DNA of 64,000 nt from Metridium senile (lineage: Eukaryota; Cnidaria; Anthozoa; Actiniaria; Metridiidae): positions 9,241,961 to 9,305,960 of the forward strand of contig OX459108.1 of assembly GCA_949775045.1 (NCBI GenBank), read 5' to 3'. Within the stretch, counting starts at the first letter, position 1. Every line of letters starts with the position of its first letter. Both the position numbers and the translations under genes were made by a program. Shown here piece after piece: positions 10,207 to 21,320 of this stretch. The notes under the pieces were generated by a model, which was not told the DNA's origin, searched no databases, and saw nothing but the letters and a program-made list of their open reading frames with translations.

Positions 10207-11915
10207 ATGCTTTTTTATTAACATTTGCAAACTCTGTAATTGTAACAATTGATATTTGCAAACTCTGTGAATGTAACAATTCACATTTGTAAACTTTGTA
10301 ATTGTAACAATTCATATTTGAACCAAGGGCGCCAAAACGAAAAGTTCAGTGCATTGTGAAATGTTTGGACCTAGGAATATAAATTAAGTTTCACTTATCT
10401 CAAATATTGTCCAGAAAATGTGTAATTGTCCGCTTTTAATCACGATAATGTGCTGTATTCCACCACACCGACAATAATACCAACGGTCGTTTGAACGCTA
10501 AGATTGTGTACCGCTGTACTAGCCGTTCAACGTAGTGCTGTCGCGAATATTCGTTATTCATTAGCCAACCACTAATTGGATTAAAATCGAATTCGCCCCT
10601 CCATTCACTTAAAGAGAGAGGGGTAGGAAACAACCCGCGGCCCCTTTGTGGACTCGTCTGCTCAACTAATCGGATTATTTTGGCAGGGCAGGTGAATGGA
10701 GGGGCGAATTCGATTTTAATCCAATTAGTGGTTGGCTAACGAATATTCGCGACAGCACTACGTTGAACGGCTAGTACAGCGGCACACAATCTTAGCGTTC
10801 AAACGACCGTTGGTATTATTGTCGGTGTGGTGGAATACAGCACATTATCGTGATTAAAAGCGGACAATTACACATTTTCTGGACAATATTTGAGATAAGT
10901 GAAACTTAATTTATATTCCTAGGTCCAAACATTTCACAATGCACTGAACTTTTCGTTTTGGCGCCCTTGTTTGAACACTCTGTAATTGTAACAATTTATA
11001 TTTGAACACTCTGTAATTGTAACAATTTATATTTGAACACTCTGTAATTATAACAATTCATATTTGAACTCTCTGTAATTGTAACAATTTATATTTGCAA
11101 ACTTTGTAATTGTAACAATTCACATTTGTAAACTCTAATTGTAACAATTCACATTTATAAACTCTGTAATTGTAACAATTCACATTTATAAAATGTGTAA
11201 TTGTAACAATTCACATTTGTAAACTTTGTAATTGTAACAATTCACATTTGTAAACTTTGTAATTGTAACAATTCACATTTGTAAACTCTAATTGTAACAA
11301 TGCACATTTGTAAACTCTGTAATTGTAACAATTCACATTTGTAAACTTTGTAATTGTAACAATTCATATTTGAACACTCTGTAATTGTAACAATTTATAT
11401 TTGCAAACTCTGTAATTGTAACAATTCACATTTGTAAACTTTGTAATTGTAACAATTCACATTTGTAAACTTTGTAATTGTAACAATTCACATTTGTAAT
11501 TGTAACAACTGATTCACATTTGTAAACTTTGTAATTGTAACAATTCACATTTGTAAACTTTGTAATTGTAACAATTCATATTTGCAAACTCTGTAATTGT
11601 AACAATTTATATTTGCAAACTCTGTAATTGTAACAATTCACATTTGTAAACTTTGTAATTGTAACAATTCATATTTGCAAACTCTAATTGTAACAATTCA
11701 CATTTGTAAACTTTGTAATTGTAACAATTTATATTTGCAAACTCTGTAATTGTAACAATTCACATTTGTAAACTTTGTAATTGTAACAATTCATATTTGA
11801 ACACTCTGTAATTGTAACAATTTATATTTGCAAACTCTGTAATTGTAACAATTCACATTTGTAAACTTTGTAATTGTAACAATTCATATTTGAACACTCT
11901 GTAATTGTAACAATT
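10207..11915 (+). repeat. ~30-bp satellite array, interrupted by a foldback element
   Basis: Consensus unit TTTGTAAACTTTGTAATTG plus TAACAATTCACA, repeated at 10207-10320 and 10975-11915. Variant blocks include TTTGAACACTCTG and TTTGCAAACTCTG. Each unit carries the odd-centred palindrome AATTGT-A-ACAATT. Unit length drifts through small deletions. There is no CRISPR-like spacer structure: the whole unit repeats. Confidence 0.9.
10321..10974. mobile_element. 654-bp foldback element (hAT-like ends) inserted in the satellite
   Basis: Ends CAAGGGCGCCAAAACG and CGTTTTGGCGCCCTTG. The arms are about 290 bp and almost identical; the centre is about 76 bp. The satellite unit on either side repeats TTTGAAC immediately outside the element, consistent with a 7-bp (possibly decayed 8-bp) target duplication. 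The CAAGGG start is compatible with hAT. It carries no transposase. Confidence 0.85.
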
Positions 11916-12785
11916 TAAGTAATAATAATAATAATAATATTTAATGCTTATAACGCGGATTTTAACATGACTCGATGATCAAATGCGCAAAATAATAAGA
12001 AACAAAACACTAACATATACATACACAGTAAAACGATAGTAATCTAGAAATAATAGGTAGTACATGATGTATATAAATATAAAATATAAAATATGTTAAA
12101 ATCCTATAGTAATATAAATATGTCAGAAATGTTATTTAAAAGCTAAACGATAAAAATGTGTTTTTAAGTGTTGTTTAAATGTATCTAAATTATGAATGTT
12201 TCTGATTTTTGAAGGGAGCGAGTTCCATAATTTGGGTGCTGCCATAGTGAACGATCTATCTCCCAATGTCACTGCAGATTTTTTCAATGGTGGGATTAAC
12301 AGTATTGCATTGTTAGACCGAAGACTGTATTTAGTGTTCTGTCTGACATGCACCAGGCTGGATATGTACGAAGGTGCCATGTCGTGCAGTGCTTTAAAAG
12401 TGATTAAGATGACCTTGAATTGTATTCTATAGGAGACAGGCAACCAATGCAAATCATTTAACAGAGGTGTGATGTGGCAATACTTTGTTTCCCTAAGTAT
12501 GACACGTGCAGCTGCATTTTGCACTCTTTGGATTTTAGCTATTTGGAATGAGGGCAATCCAAACAAGAGGCTGTTACAGTAGTCAATTCTGCTGGTTACG
12601 AAGGCATGAATAAGAGTTTCTGCAGTGTCTTGCGAAAGATGTTTTCTAATTCGCCGTATGTTGTGAAGATGATAAAATGCTGCACCACAAGTCTTCGTTA
12701 TATGAGTCTCCATGGAAAATTTTTCATCAAACCAGGCACCAAGATTTCTGACATGAGATGAAGCAACTATGTCATCATTGCCCAC
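11916..12785 (-). mobile_element. 5'-truncated L2/CR1-type LINE, C-terminal reverse transcriptase part
   Basis: On the - strand, 12785-12132 stays open for 217 codons to a stop. It contains patterns typical of the end of CR1/L2 ORF2: NLGAWFDEKFSM, TSRIDYCNSLLFGLP, RVQNAAARVIL, ITPLLNDLHWLPV, LWNSLPSKIRN and a final LKTHFYRLAF. About 190 bp of 3' UTR follows, ending in (ATT)n (11921-11941). The fingers/palm part of the reverse transcriptase and the endonuclease are missing, so this copy is dead, although the remaining frame is intact and the insertion may be fairly young. Confidence 0.88.
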
Positions 12786-14126
12786 ACGTTAAGTTTATAT
12801 ATTCTGTTATAATATTCAGGGAATTTCTTATAAATCGACTTCAAACACTAGTCCGAAATTCCTAATGATTACAATGGCAAATTTTCCGCTTTAAAAGTTT
12901 TGCCACGCATGCGTAGTCACTTGACCGCTGTGTTGCACCACCCACAAGCGGAGGGAAAAGGGCCTGGGAACGAGATTGAGTAAATTGGAACTGACTAAAA
13001 TAAATTATGTTGCATATACAGTCAATTTCATTAACGTTGTCCACGTTAAGTAGAGATTAAGCACTTCTAGTGTCACGTGATTCTTTTATTTGTTTTCAGC
13101 AGTTGAAGTTTCAGTTTTTAACCTTTTTTAAAATGAGTAACTAAATGAGTAAGCTCTTTATTTAAAGACGGTAACACGGAATAGTCCGCAGAAAACTAAT
13201 AAACCTAGTGGCCCTCTATCTAAGATTATAAAATACATATACATATAGAACTTAGAATTAACTTAGAATTAATAAAAATTATATATATACAAGAATCATA
13301 ACATAAAAAATAACAATTATTAGAGAGCATGGAATAAGAATTATGACAAGTGTTCACGATAAATGCTAGTATCGCCGGAGCATTAAGAGCGATTTTATGT
13401 GGTGTTACGTGTTTTTTTAGTGTTATTGTCTTGTTTGGTTGTGTATTTTCGATGTGAGGAAATCCGTGATTCCGGAAAGCCCTCGTGACATGAATACGAA
13501 CAATGTATTAAAAGAATATTTATAGTAAATGACGACAGACTTAACCACTCGACCACCCATCTTGTTAAATACCAGTAGAAACAGGAAAATTAAATGGATA
13601 TTTTCTACGATACACCCTGTCCGAGTAAGTTTTTCACCCGGAAAAAGCCTACAAGCTAGTGGCGCAAAGAATCATCGATCAGTTCAGAAACTAAATGTGC
13701 AACTTTTACACCAAACAACAAACTGCAGCCGTTAATAATAGTTTTGACTTGATTGATCACTTTTACTTATCAAAGACTTTTAAACTTTCTTAACATTTCA
13801 ATCTTGTAAGAAATTGACGCTATTATAAATAATGTTTATTATAATTAATATTATTATTATTTGGTTATTTTTTCCGTGAATTATTTATGATTTGTGTATG
13901 AGTATGATTAATTATGAGTATGTGTATGAGTAATTATTTATGACTTTTATGACAAAAATTAACAAATAAAACAGGCTTTTCTGTGCTCTGTTCACTTAAT
14001 TATAAAGCAATCGACCAATCACACCACACGTAGTATCTCAAATATATAATATATGCAATAATCTTCCCAATTCATTGTGTTTTCCTTATAGAGTAATATT
14101 GAATTTTACGAGACGACCGGCATTAT
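12786..14126. other. Gene-free stretch with dispersed repeat fragments
   Basis: At about 12860-12990 a fragment reads GCATGCGTAGTCACTTGACC...GGGCCTGGGAACGAGATT, which looks like a common interspersed repeat. The rest is AT-rich. The open frame at 13529-13735 has no recognisable domain or splice context. Confidence 0.45.
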
Positions 14127-14396
14127 ATATACACCTAATCCAAAAAACGTTGTCGGGTCCGCCGCACAGTCCTCGCGCCAAGACCGTGAAGGAAAACACA
14201 GTGAATATTTTGATAAGAGTGATAAAACAAGAAAATAAAGGTAGGCACAACATTATTTCGTTTAAAAAAGTACCACACTAGAGTGTGAACATGCAAATAA
14301 ATTAATTACTGATTAGATATAACCAATATCTTTCACAGTCTTGGCGCGAGGACTGTGCGGCGGACCAGACAACGTTTTTTGGATGAGGTGTATATT
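14127..14396. mobile_element. Foldback MITE, family H copy 1, ACACCT terminus
   Basis: ATATACACCTAATCCAAAAA...CGTTGTCGGGTCCGCCGCAC at the left is mirrored by GTGCGGCGGACC...TTTTTTGGATGAGGTGTATAT at the right. The inner arms carry AGTCCTCGCGCCAAGACCGTG. The terminus is shared with families I, H2 and others. Confidence 0.8.
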
Positions 14397-14685
14397 ATGG
14401 AAACTTTGGAAATACGGAAGCTGAGGGCAAAGCCACACCCATGTAATACCCCGCCCAACATTGTGGGGTACTAACATCCCTTTTTGTGCGACCACCACTA
14501 GTTTGAACATCTGTGAACTTTCAACTGATTTTCAATGTTTGTCTGAATTTTTTTATTGACCGCAAGTGGGAAAGACTAAATTTGTACATGACATTAAAAG
14601 CTATCTGAGTCGATAATAGGTGAACCTAGTGTTTAAGTTCACAAGTGTTGGTATTGTGATGCTAATTTGCCAACTATTTTAACAA

Positions 14686-14792
14686 TAGGTAATATAATGA
14701 AATTTGTAACACCGTAAAAAATTTTGACTTAAGTTTTACTTAAGTTTTAGTTTCAGTCAACATTTTTTACGGTGTTACAAATTTCATTATAA
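14686..14792. mobile_element. Foldback element, family G copy 2
   Basis: ATGAAATTTGTAACACCGTA faces TACGGTGTTACAAATTTCAT with AAAAATTTTGACTTAAG-type inner arms, as at 5160-5262. Confidence 0.75.
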
Positions 14793-15011
14793 TAATATTA
14801 AAAAACTCATTAATAATTCATGACCATTTTGTCCAATCCGATGCTCCTCTCTGGTCACGAGGAAAGCATTGTATATCGCATAATCTACGGCTGAAACGCG
14901 GAGGGATTTGAATGCTGCCCAGGGAAATGATGATGTACAATAGAAGAACAATGGAATGCAAATGAACATGAAGCATTATATAATGGCACATGTGTCATTA
15001 TATAATGCTTC

Positions 15012-15450
15012 ATATGTCCATAATTCAGATATTACCCTTCCCTCCATCCCCCCATCTCTAAAGACGAGTGAACATCAGACGAAAAAAGTCTTTGATCATG
15101 AGTGCCTATGCCAGGATTCGAACCGAGATCTTCTGCTTGGTTGTATCCGAGCTTTAAGCCATTATGCCACTGAGGCAATCGATGAAAAGTTTGCAACGAA
15201 ATGTCATCAAGTTCATTAGCATTCAAGTTGGTTAGCATTCCTCTATTATTAGTGTAGATCAATTCCCAAATGCAAACAACCTTCCGTTTTCTTTTGTTTC
15301 ATCGATATTGGACAAAATGGTCATGAATTACTAATGAGTTTTTTAAGCCGTTCAATAAACTCGCAGAACGTGTTTTATCAGGTTTAAAATCCCTTGGGCT
15401 TCGCCCTCGGGATTTTAAACCTGATAAAACACTCCTGCTCGTTTATTAAA
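15012..15450 (-). mobile_element. tRNA-derived SINE-bearing repeat (family 2), copy 1
   Basis: On the - strand a tRNA-like head reads TGCCTCAGTGGCATAATGGC...CTCGGTTCGAATCCTGGCA (A- and B-box at normal spacing) near 15105-15185. The T-stem and acceptor stem are mismatched, so this is not a functional tRNA. The block also carries the hairpin TTTAAAATCCCTTGGGCTTC / GCCCTCGGGATTTTAAA at 15381-15421. A second near-identical copy lies at 41907-42375. Confidence 0.7.
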
Positions 15451-15469
15451 CTATACAAAGATGAGTCCG

Positions 15470-15640
15470 AGGAAGGAAAACATCGTTTAGATCCAAGTTT
15501 TAGATGAAAAAACGAGAATTTTTTAACAATAATATTTCGACTTTTATTTCAAGTCATGACTTAAAAGTCGAAATATTGTTGAAAAATTCTCGTTTTTTCA
15601 TCCAAAACAGGATCTAAACGATGTTTTCCTTTCTCGGTCT
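15470..15640. mobile_element. Foldback element around CATCGTTTAGATCC
   Basis: GGAAAACATCGTTTAGATCC...AAAAACGAGAATTTTT is mirrored by AAAAATTCTCGTTTTT...GGATCTAAACGATGTTTTCC. Arms are about 75 bp and the centre is ATTTCAAGTCATGACTT. It sits next to the SINE block, 20 bp away. Confidence 0.75.
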
Positions 15641-16023
15641 CATCTTTCGTATCATAGACTTCGTGTGTAGAACTTCATTCGTTGAAAAATATACGTCCTT
15701 TCGTGTAATAACTGGTCAGCTTTTTTGGATATTTTGATATTAAAATTTATCAAAAGTATTATATTTTCAAAGAATACAAACGTCAACACGCGTTTAAAAT
15801 TCACCACCTTGAAAGATTTAATACCGCAAATATACTTAAAATCAAATAAATCACTTTTTTAACGTTTCAATCTTCTAGCTGCATGGATAAGTATCTATAT
15901 TTTCGTTAACTTGCATTTTGACTCGCCCGGAGGCTCGTCAAAATACAGCGTTTCACTCGTAAAATATCCAGTTATATTACACATCAAACTGTCTAATAAG
16001 ATATATATATATATACACACACT

Positions 16024-16082
16024 ATACTTTACGTTAAATATTTTGCACACAACTCGGCTCACATGTTCATTTTTGCATAATT
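16024..16082 (-). mobile_element. SINE family 3 body fragment
   Basis: The - strand of this segment (ATGAACATGTGAGCCGAGTT and GTGTGCAAAATATTTAACG) matches the body of the full SINE at 62044-62350 (62208-62255). No head or tail is visible. Confidence 0.65.
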
Positions 16083-16382
16083 GTGTTTTTTATTATTCAA
16101 AGTTGGCTACCGGTCAGAGGTTTTTTTCTCTTACCCTCAGAGCGACGAGCAAAGTGACTAAAAAAACCTCTGCATCACAGGGTAAAAGTGGGCTTATCTC
16201 GTGATTTTTCACAAGCAACTAAACAATGTATACAATTCGTCATTTGATCATTAACTTTCCCGCAAGAATTTGTGCTATACATACCGATTACGATTAACAT
16301 GAGTTTCATCTGAAGTAAATCTTGGAATAGTTTATCTGTGCTATTTATGGGCATTCAGCATGCTTGCACGAATGCTATCAGT

Positions 16383-16650
16383 CGTTTTGATGATCCAAAG
16401 CCGATACACCTACTTGCAGTAAGGTTGTCATACAAAAATATACATTTGTTATAAAGAAAATAGAACATTTGTGATTTAGTACGATAGGAATTGATTGAAA
16501 GACAAAAGAAGATCACTCAAGCTGAACTCTCTCTTTTGTCTTTTAATTATTTCCTTTCGCACTAAATCACAAATGTTCTATTTTCTTTGTGACAAATGTT
16601 CTATTTTGTATGACAACCTTATTGCAAGTAGATGTAGGTGAGTGTATTAC
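16383..16650. mobile_element. Foldback element with ACACCTACTTGCA ends
   Basis: CACCTACTTGCAGTAAGGTTGTCATAC is mirrored by GTATGACAACCTTATTGCAAGTAG (each exceeds twenty bases only when joined to flanks; the shared core is GTAAGGTTGTCATAC). Inner arms carry AGAACATTTGTGATTTAGT and its inverse. Confidence 0.7.
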
Positions 16651-17194
16651 TTACAAGTGTTAGTATTGTGCCAACCACAATATATTTTTAAATTTTCATT
16701 GTTCTAATAACAATGGTTGGTGGGCAAAACCATAACAAAATACATCACTGTACGTCCACATATAGACCACTTAACAGTAGATTAAACTTAGATTTTAACA
16801 TTGACTTCTGTAAGAATTCAGTATAAGTTTAAAAATAGATTTGGCACATGTGAGATGCGACGTTTGAACTAGTTGAATTCTACGCACAGATTTTCAAAAG
16901 TATTACCAATGCATGATGACTAAGCTGGATTTTTTTCAGACTGGCTTGGGGTCCTATACGCCTGATCGCTTCCTCTCCTACGCGACGCGATAGCGTAGGG
17001 CACGGCTCGGCTTGATGAAATACTCATGACGTCTGTGAATATCAAAAGCGCATCCCACATTCAAATATAATTTCTTCTTATTTGTCATAGCTTTTTTCCA
17101 CCATCTCATTACATGTGATTTTTAGACATTTTCCTAGCTCACTATTCGTTTTCAATTCAAGCTATTTCTCCCATCTGCCAGGCTGATTTTGATA
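16651..17194. other. Gene-free stretch with dispersed repeat fragments
   Basis: 16690-16775 is related, inverted, to about 25745-25825 (GTGGGCAAAACCATAACAAA and its complement). 16830-16880 (GGCACATGTGAGATGCGACG) is a single arm of the foldback element at 61985-62402. No gene is supported. Confidence 0.5.
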
Positions 17195-17300
17195 TTATTA
17201 TAATAATAATAAAATAATAATATGCCTCATTTATTAGCGCTATGCAAATTAAAGCTCATAGCGCTTTACAAATCTATAGTTATGAATCATGTAGAGGACT
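17195..17300 (-). mobile_element. Non-LTR retroelement 3' end with (ATT)n tail
   Basis: The - strand reads TTGTAAAGCGCTATGAGC...ATAGCGCTAATAAATGAGGC and then ATT repeats (17195-17220). GCGCTAT-type sequence before an ATT tail is typical of L2-like LINE and L2-tailed SINE 3' ends. Confidence 0.5.
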
Positions 17301-17870
17301 TATCGGACTGCTGTAACTCAGAAGTTTACAATCATAATTGTAAATGCCTCTAATGCCTGACTGTTGATGCGTCCCTCTCCCCTATAAACAATGCATGAAT
17401 AACAACTAGCAAATGTATAAAATTCACCATTTTGTCATTATAATGTTCCCGCATAACTTTATGTTATGCAATGAATCTATTTAATCCGGTTGGGTGGACT
17501 ACTAGAGACGCAGGCCATGGGTCAATTCCCGCGGTCACACGCGACATATTCAGCTCAAACCAACTATTATGCAAATTTATAAACCACTTTTCTTTTATTA
17601 CAAAAACATCCTTATTTATCTACACAATAATGACATTTCTTACAAAACAATAGATATGTTTATATTAGCGTATACACTGCTAGCGAACCAGCGCTAGCTT
17701 TATCTTATCTATCTATACAAAAATGTACAAATTCGTTACTTAAGGTGTCACACTGTACAAAAATGTTTGAAATGCAATCTTTTTTTAAAACTGGGTCACT
17801 ATAAACGGGGATAACGTAATGCCCATTTATAGCAGTATAAGTTCCTGTGTGTTTTTTGAGCAACTTTTTT
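17301..17870. other. Gene-free stretch
   Basis: 17400-17470 resembles 16215-16275 (AATGTATAAAATTCACC / TTCCCGCATAACTTTATG), so it is a dispersed repeat fragment. No exon is recognised. Confidence 0.4.
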
Positions 17871-18166
17871 GTAGTGTTTTTATACAAATGTAACTATGTG
17901 CTCGAATTCCATATATGTTTTTAACTGATTTCTTCAGTTTTTAAAACAATTTGTGAATTCTAATTTTATGTAGCTATTTTTCTGTTGTTTCTATAATTGC
18001 TGCTATAGTTATACTGCCTAACTCCGTAGTGTATTTATACAAATGTAACTATGTGCTCGATACTTACAAGGTTTTTAGATTGATTTCTTCAATTTTAAAA
18101 CAATTTGTGAATTCTAATTTTATGTAGCTATTTTTTGTTGTTTCTATAATTACTACTAGTTATATT
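17871..18166 (+). repeat. ~140-bp direct duplication
   Basis: 17871-18012 and 18029-18166 share ATACAAATGTAACTATGTGC, CAATTTGTGAATTCTAATTT and TTGTTGTTTCTATAATT-type segments in the same order. Confidence 0.8.
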
Positions 18167-18548
18167 GCATGCCCTTAACTGTTTGAGTGTTTTATTTTCT
18201 TCCTGTTGAGTTAATGTATTTGTGGATCAGTTCTATTTTTCGCAGAATAGAAGCCATTTTTTTCCGTTTAAACAATTTTTGTAGACTTATTTAATTTGAC
18301 ATATTTATAGAGTTCATGTTGATTCGATGTTCGTGACAGGTTGTGCAATAGAGCAGATTATCATATATTTTAACGATGTTCTAACTAGTGCTATACACAG
18401 AAGTCTATAATGAACTCAGTTTCTATATTGTGTTACGTTAACAGATATGATGTCGTATACCTATTCTTCTTGTAGTTTTTTCATAACCTTTTCCGTATAT
18501 TGCAGTGTTGTGCAATAAATCAGTGTTCAGTCCTTTAGCTAATATGTA

Positions 18549-18785
18549 TTTACAATGCGAATCGAAAAACCGTGGGCACCGAGAAATATTAATTTCAGCA
18601 ACCGCTTATTGTTCGTTGAACAATGTGAAACGACTCTCTATAAACTACACGAAGTTTATCTTACTACAAATCAATCAAACTTCTTGCAGTTAGAGAGTTG
18701 TTTCAGGTTGCATTGCTCAATAACGATACACGGTTGCTGAAATATTATTGACTGGATGCACACAGTTTTTTGATTCGCATTGTAT
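18549..18785. mobile_element. Foldback element
   Basis: TACAATGCGAATCGAAAAAC at the left faces TTTTTTGATTCGCATTGTA at the right. GAAATATTAATTTCAGCAACCG faces CGGTTGCTGAAATATTATTG (shared core AGCAACCG/CGGTTGCT). The arms are imperfect. Confidence 0.6.
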
Positions 18786-19631
18786 AAGATCCTTACATTT
18801 TTTTTTTTAGTTTTTCGACATTTAAATACTTTTTTTAGTTTTTCTACACGTAAATATGACAAGGAATAGCGTGCACAGATACTATAGGTCATGTATCTTT
18901 TTGCAAATACCGTTAATCCCTTGACAGATTGACGTATTCGTTGCAGTTGAACTGTCCTGTAGAATGTGTTATTCATGGCATGGTCTCTTAGCAAAGTTTC
19001 TTATCGCTTTAGGCTGTAGGCCATAAATGTTTCTGTATTTAAATGGAAAATCTTTGGTTGGGATCTAGCGTATTCTTTGAAGATTTAAACTTTCTTCAGC
19101 GATACGATAAAGTACACTATAGGCCATGAACTTCTCTGATAATCTTTGATAGGATTTTAGTGTTTGCAGTTTTGATGTGCTTGTACGATGTGATCTTTTA
19201 TATTAATTATATTCGCTCTCTCCAGAGTTCTTTTCATAAAGTGCAGTTGAAAGAGCAGTACCATACACTGAGTGAGGTTGCCAGATTTGTATCAGTTGAC
19301 GAAGTGATGCTACTAAGGTTCTATCTATTTCTCACAAAATGTCGTTGAATGTACAAAGTAGTTCGATAGTCTATTCACAAACTGGTGTTCCAACGTCTAT
19401 TCACAAGGTGGCGTTGAATTATATTCACAAATTACTATCGTCTCATTAATATGTACATATGTTATACCACCGCATGTAATACCAAATACAAAAACTGAAT
19501 GCCTGCACGAACTCTCTAGCCCAACGTTCGTCGTAGTTTGGACGCTAGTCGGGCCCCTAGGCAATCACAGTTCTACCGTGGCAGTTTCTTTGTGTTGCTA
19601 TATACGTATTTACTGTAATGCCTTCGTATTA
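18786..19631. other. Non-coding stretch downstream of the small - strand gene
   Basis: No domain-bearing frame. 19350-19460 has two short repeats of TATTCACAA. It may contain the 3' UTR of the gene at 19632-20036, but no clear AATAAA on the - strand is seen close to its stop codon. Confidence 0.4.
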
Positions 19632-19937
19632 TCATACATAAACTGTTGGCCATGAGCCTCTTTGTAAACCCACCGGTCGTTGTACATGTTGTAATGCAGG
19701 TACTGTCGGCATGCCAGGATATCGTCCACGAGGAGCCATCCCACCAATAGGACCATATGCCGCTTGCTGTTGTCTTCTCCGGCGAAAAAATATCGATGTT
19801 AAATCGGGTAGTTCTTGAAGTCGGTTGATATTTAGCTCCACTATAAGCCTCGCTAACGCATTCTCGTCAACTTTGTCGAGACTTTCGAAAAACTCTTGGC
19901 TTAGCGGTGGAATAGGATCGCGACGTAGTTCAGGCAT
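19632..19937 (-). CDS. Small basic protein of unknown function (101 aa) with a spliced 5' leader
   Basis: The frame starts at ATG 19937 and ends at the stop at 19632. Upstream on the - strand a polypyrimidine-AG acceptor (AG at 19946-19945 or 19941-19940) lies directly before the ATG, and a donor (G|GTAAG, intron first base 20035) lies 90 bp further up; this supports a real transcript with a 5'UTR intron. The protein has an acidic-amphipathic N-half (SQEFFESLDKVDEN, LARLIVELNINRLQELPDL), a basic patch (FFRRRRQQQ) near residue 51, and a Gly/Pro/Arg-rich C-half (GGMAPRGRYPGMP). I see no signal peptide, membrane segment or known domain. The basic cluster before a Gly/Pro-rich tail could be a nuclear signal or a processing site; this is speculation. 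Confidence 0.5.
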   Translation of the reverse strand: MPELRRDPIPPLSQEFFESLDKVDENALARLIVELNINRLQELPDLTSIFFRRRRQQQAAYGPIGGMAPRGRYPGMPTVPALQHVQRPVGLQRGSWPTVYV

Positions 19938-20035
19938 TTCTGAACTGAAGTCAAAAGAAAACGATTCAATGTGATTTTGAGTTTTAAATACACAAAAGAA
20001 CTGAATAAACTGTGATTTACATGTAGCGTTCTTAC

Positions 20036-20220
20036 CTTTAGAAGTGAGTTAAACGTTCGTGAGTATAATAGTACGTCGAAGACTTCTCATCGGCTGCGCT
20101 AGTTGCTTGAACTATATTTACAGTTAGATCTAAAAGTTATAAACAACCGAGGAGAAAAACAAAAGAACGCAAAATGGACCAATCAGAGAGCTCGTAGGAA
20201 GTGGAAGTGATATCATTCAT
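20036..20220 (-). promoter_or_regulatory. Probable 5'UTR exon and promoter of the small gene
   Basis: This is the region upstream of the 5'UTR donor at 20036. It contains an inverted CCAAT box (CCAAT on + at 20179-20183, ATTGG on the coding strand) and is less AT-rich than its surroundings. The transcription start is not defined. Confidence 0.3.
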
Positions 20221-21040
20221 GACGTCAGAAGCACTGGGCTTGAACGATCATTACGTCGGTTTGTCAATATTATCAACGGTGTGGTTGTGATTTCTACCAC
20301 CAAAAATGGACTTAAACTTCCCAAGCTGACTCCTCCCTAACACACACAAGTAAAAAGCGTAATTCTGTTTCATTTTCTAGCGATTTTCTGTCGTTTCGCA
20401 GTTTTCCTTTTCCGTGATCGTTTGTCTGCATACCATACTCACGTTCAAGCGCGTTGTCATAGTAACCTCGAGATGAGTAATGGTTTAAAATATGCTAAAC
20501 ATTAATAGCGGCCGAGGACCAATGCAAATAGTCTGCAATGGTTGATAATTAGGACAATAGCCATGTGAGCGACTCACAAAGTTTAACTAAAGAAACCAAG
20601 GGAGCTTTTTGCTGACAGTTTTTAAGGTCTGGTCGAGAGCATTTTAAGAGGTCAAAACACTTACCTATTTCATGTGTGTGTCACGTATTCAAAGTAATGT
20701 CCTTTTTGGGAGTTGTTGAATAGATCATTGTTAATCTAGAGCAACCAAAGAATGAGCTAGAAACACGAGACTTGTGTGAAAAGTTGACAGTGGAAAATCA
20801 CTTTCCAATGAGTCATTGATTTTAAGTTTGATTTTTGTATAAAAGTTTGTAGTTTTTGATTGAGCTCTTATCTAGGCTCTGTTTTATATTTGTCAAGGGT
20901 AGTCTTCCTGTGATATGTTTCTAGTTCTTCCCGTTTCCAACTCAGCTTTGTATTTCCTTTTTTCTTTCCTTTTATTATATCCTCTAATTATCTTAATCAC
21001 CTTAATGTTTTTGTTCTATATATAATGCCATTTTTATACT
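20221..21040. other. Gene-free stretch
   Basis: No recognisable exon, RNA gene or high-copy repeat was found by eye. Confidence 0.4.
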
Positions 21041-21320
21041 ATAGGTAATATAATGAAATTAGTAACACCGTAACAAATGTAGACTTAACTTTACTGACGT
21101 TTCGAGCCAGTTTAGCCCTTCGTCGGAGTAACTCCATGTTTATATACTAATGCATATTTTTTTATGTGGACTTATATTTAATTTTAAGTACTTATTGACT
21201 GAGTGAGAGGGCCGTACGGGAAAATATTTGGCTCGCGGTCATAACGCCGACGTACGGACCGAGCGCAGTGACCTAACTAAAAGCCGTACGGACCCCATCA
21301 CGTGACTTTTTCCGAAGGTT
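21041..21320. mobile_element. Dispersed repeat fragments (family G arm and GCCGTACGG-type)
   Basis: 21042-21145 begins like family G (AATGAAATTAGTAACACCGT) and continues GACGTTTCGAGCCAGTTTAG and CCCTTCGTCGGAGTAAC. 21190-21300 has GCCGTACGG, ACGTACGGACCGAGCGCAG, a repeat-like stretch with a possible relative at 40480-40560. Confidence 0.5.

Noticed and set aside
10207..11915. CRISPR-like regular array
   Set aside because: The whole ~30-bp unit repeats with no unique spacers, and the genome is eukaryotic.
13529..13735. 68-codon frame
   Set aside because: No family resemblance or splice signals; length is expected by chance.
15100..15190. Functional tRNA gene on the - strand
   Set aside because: A and B boxes are present, but the T-stem and acceptor stem do not pair fully and an almost identical copy exists at 42.0 kb; it is a SINE head.
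15370..15440. Rho-independent terminator-like hairpin
   Set aside because: The strong hairpin is part of a repeat present twice; bacterial terminators do not apply here.
17471..17560. tRNA-like segment with GGTCAATTCCC
   Set aside because: Only the B-box resembles a tRNA; no stems or A-box at correct spacing could be shown.
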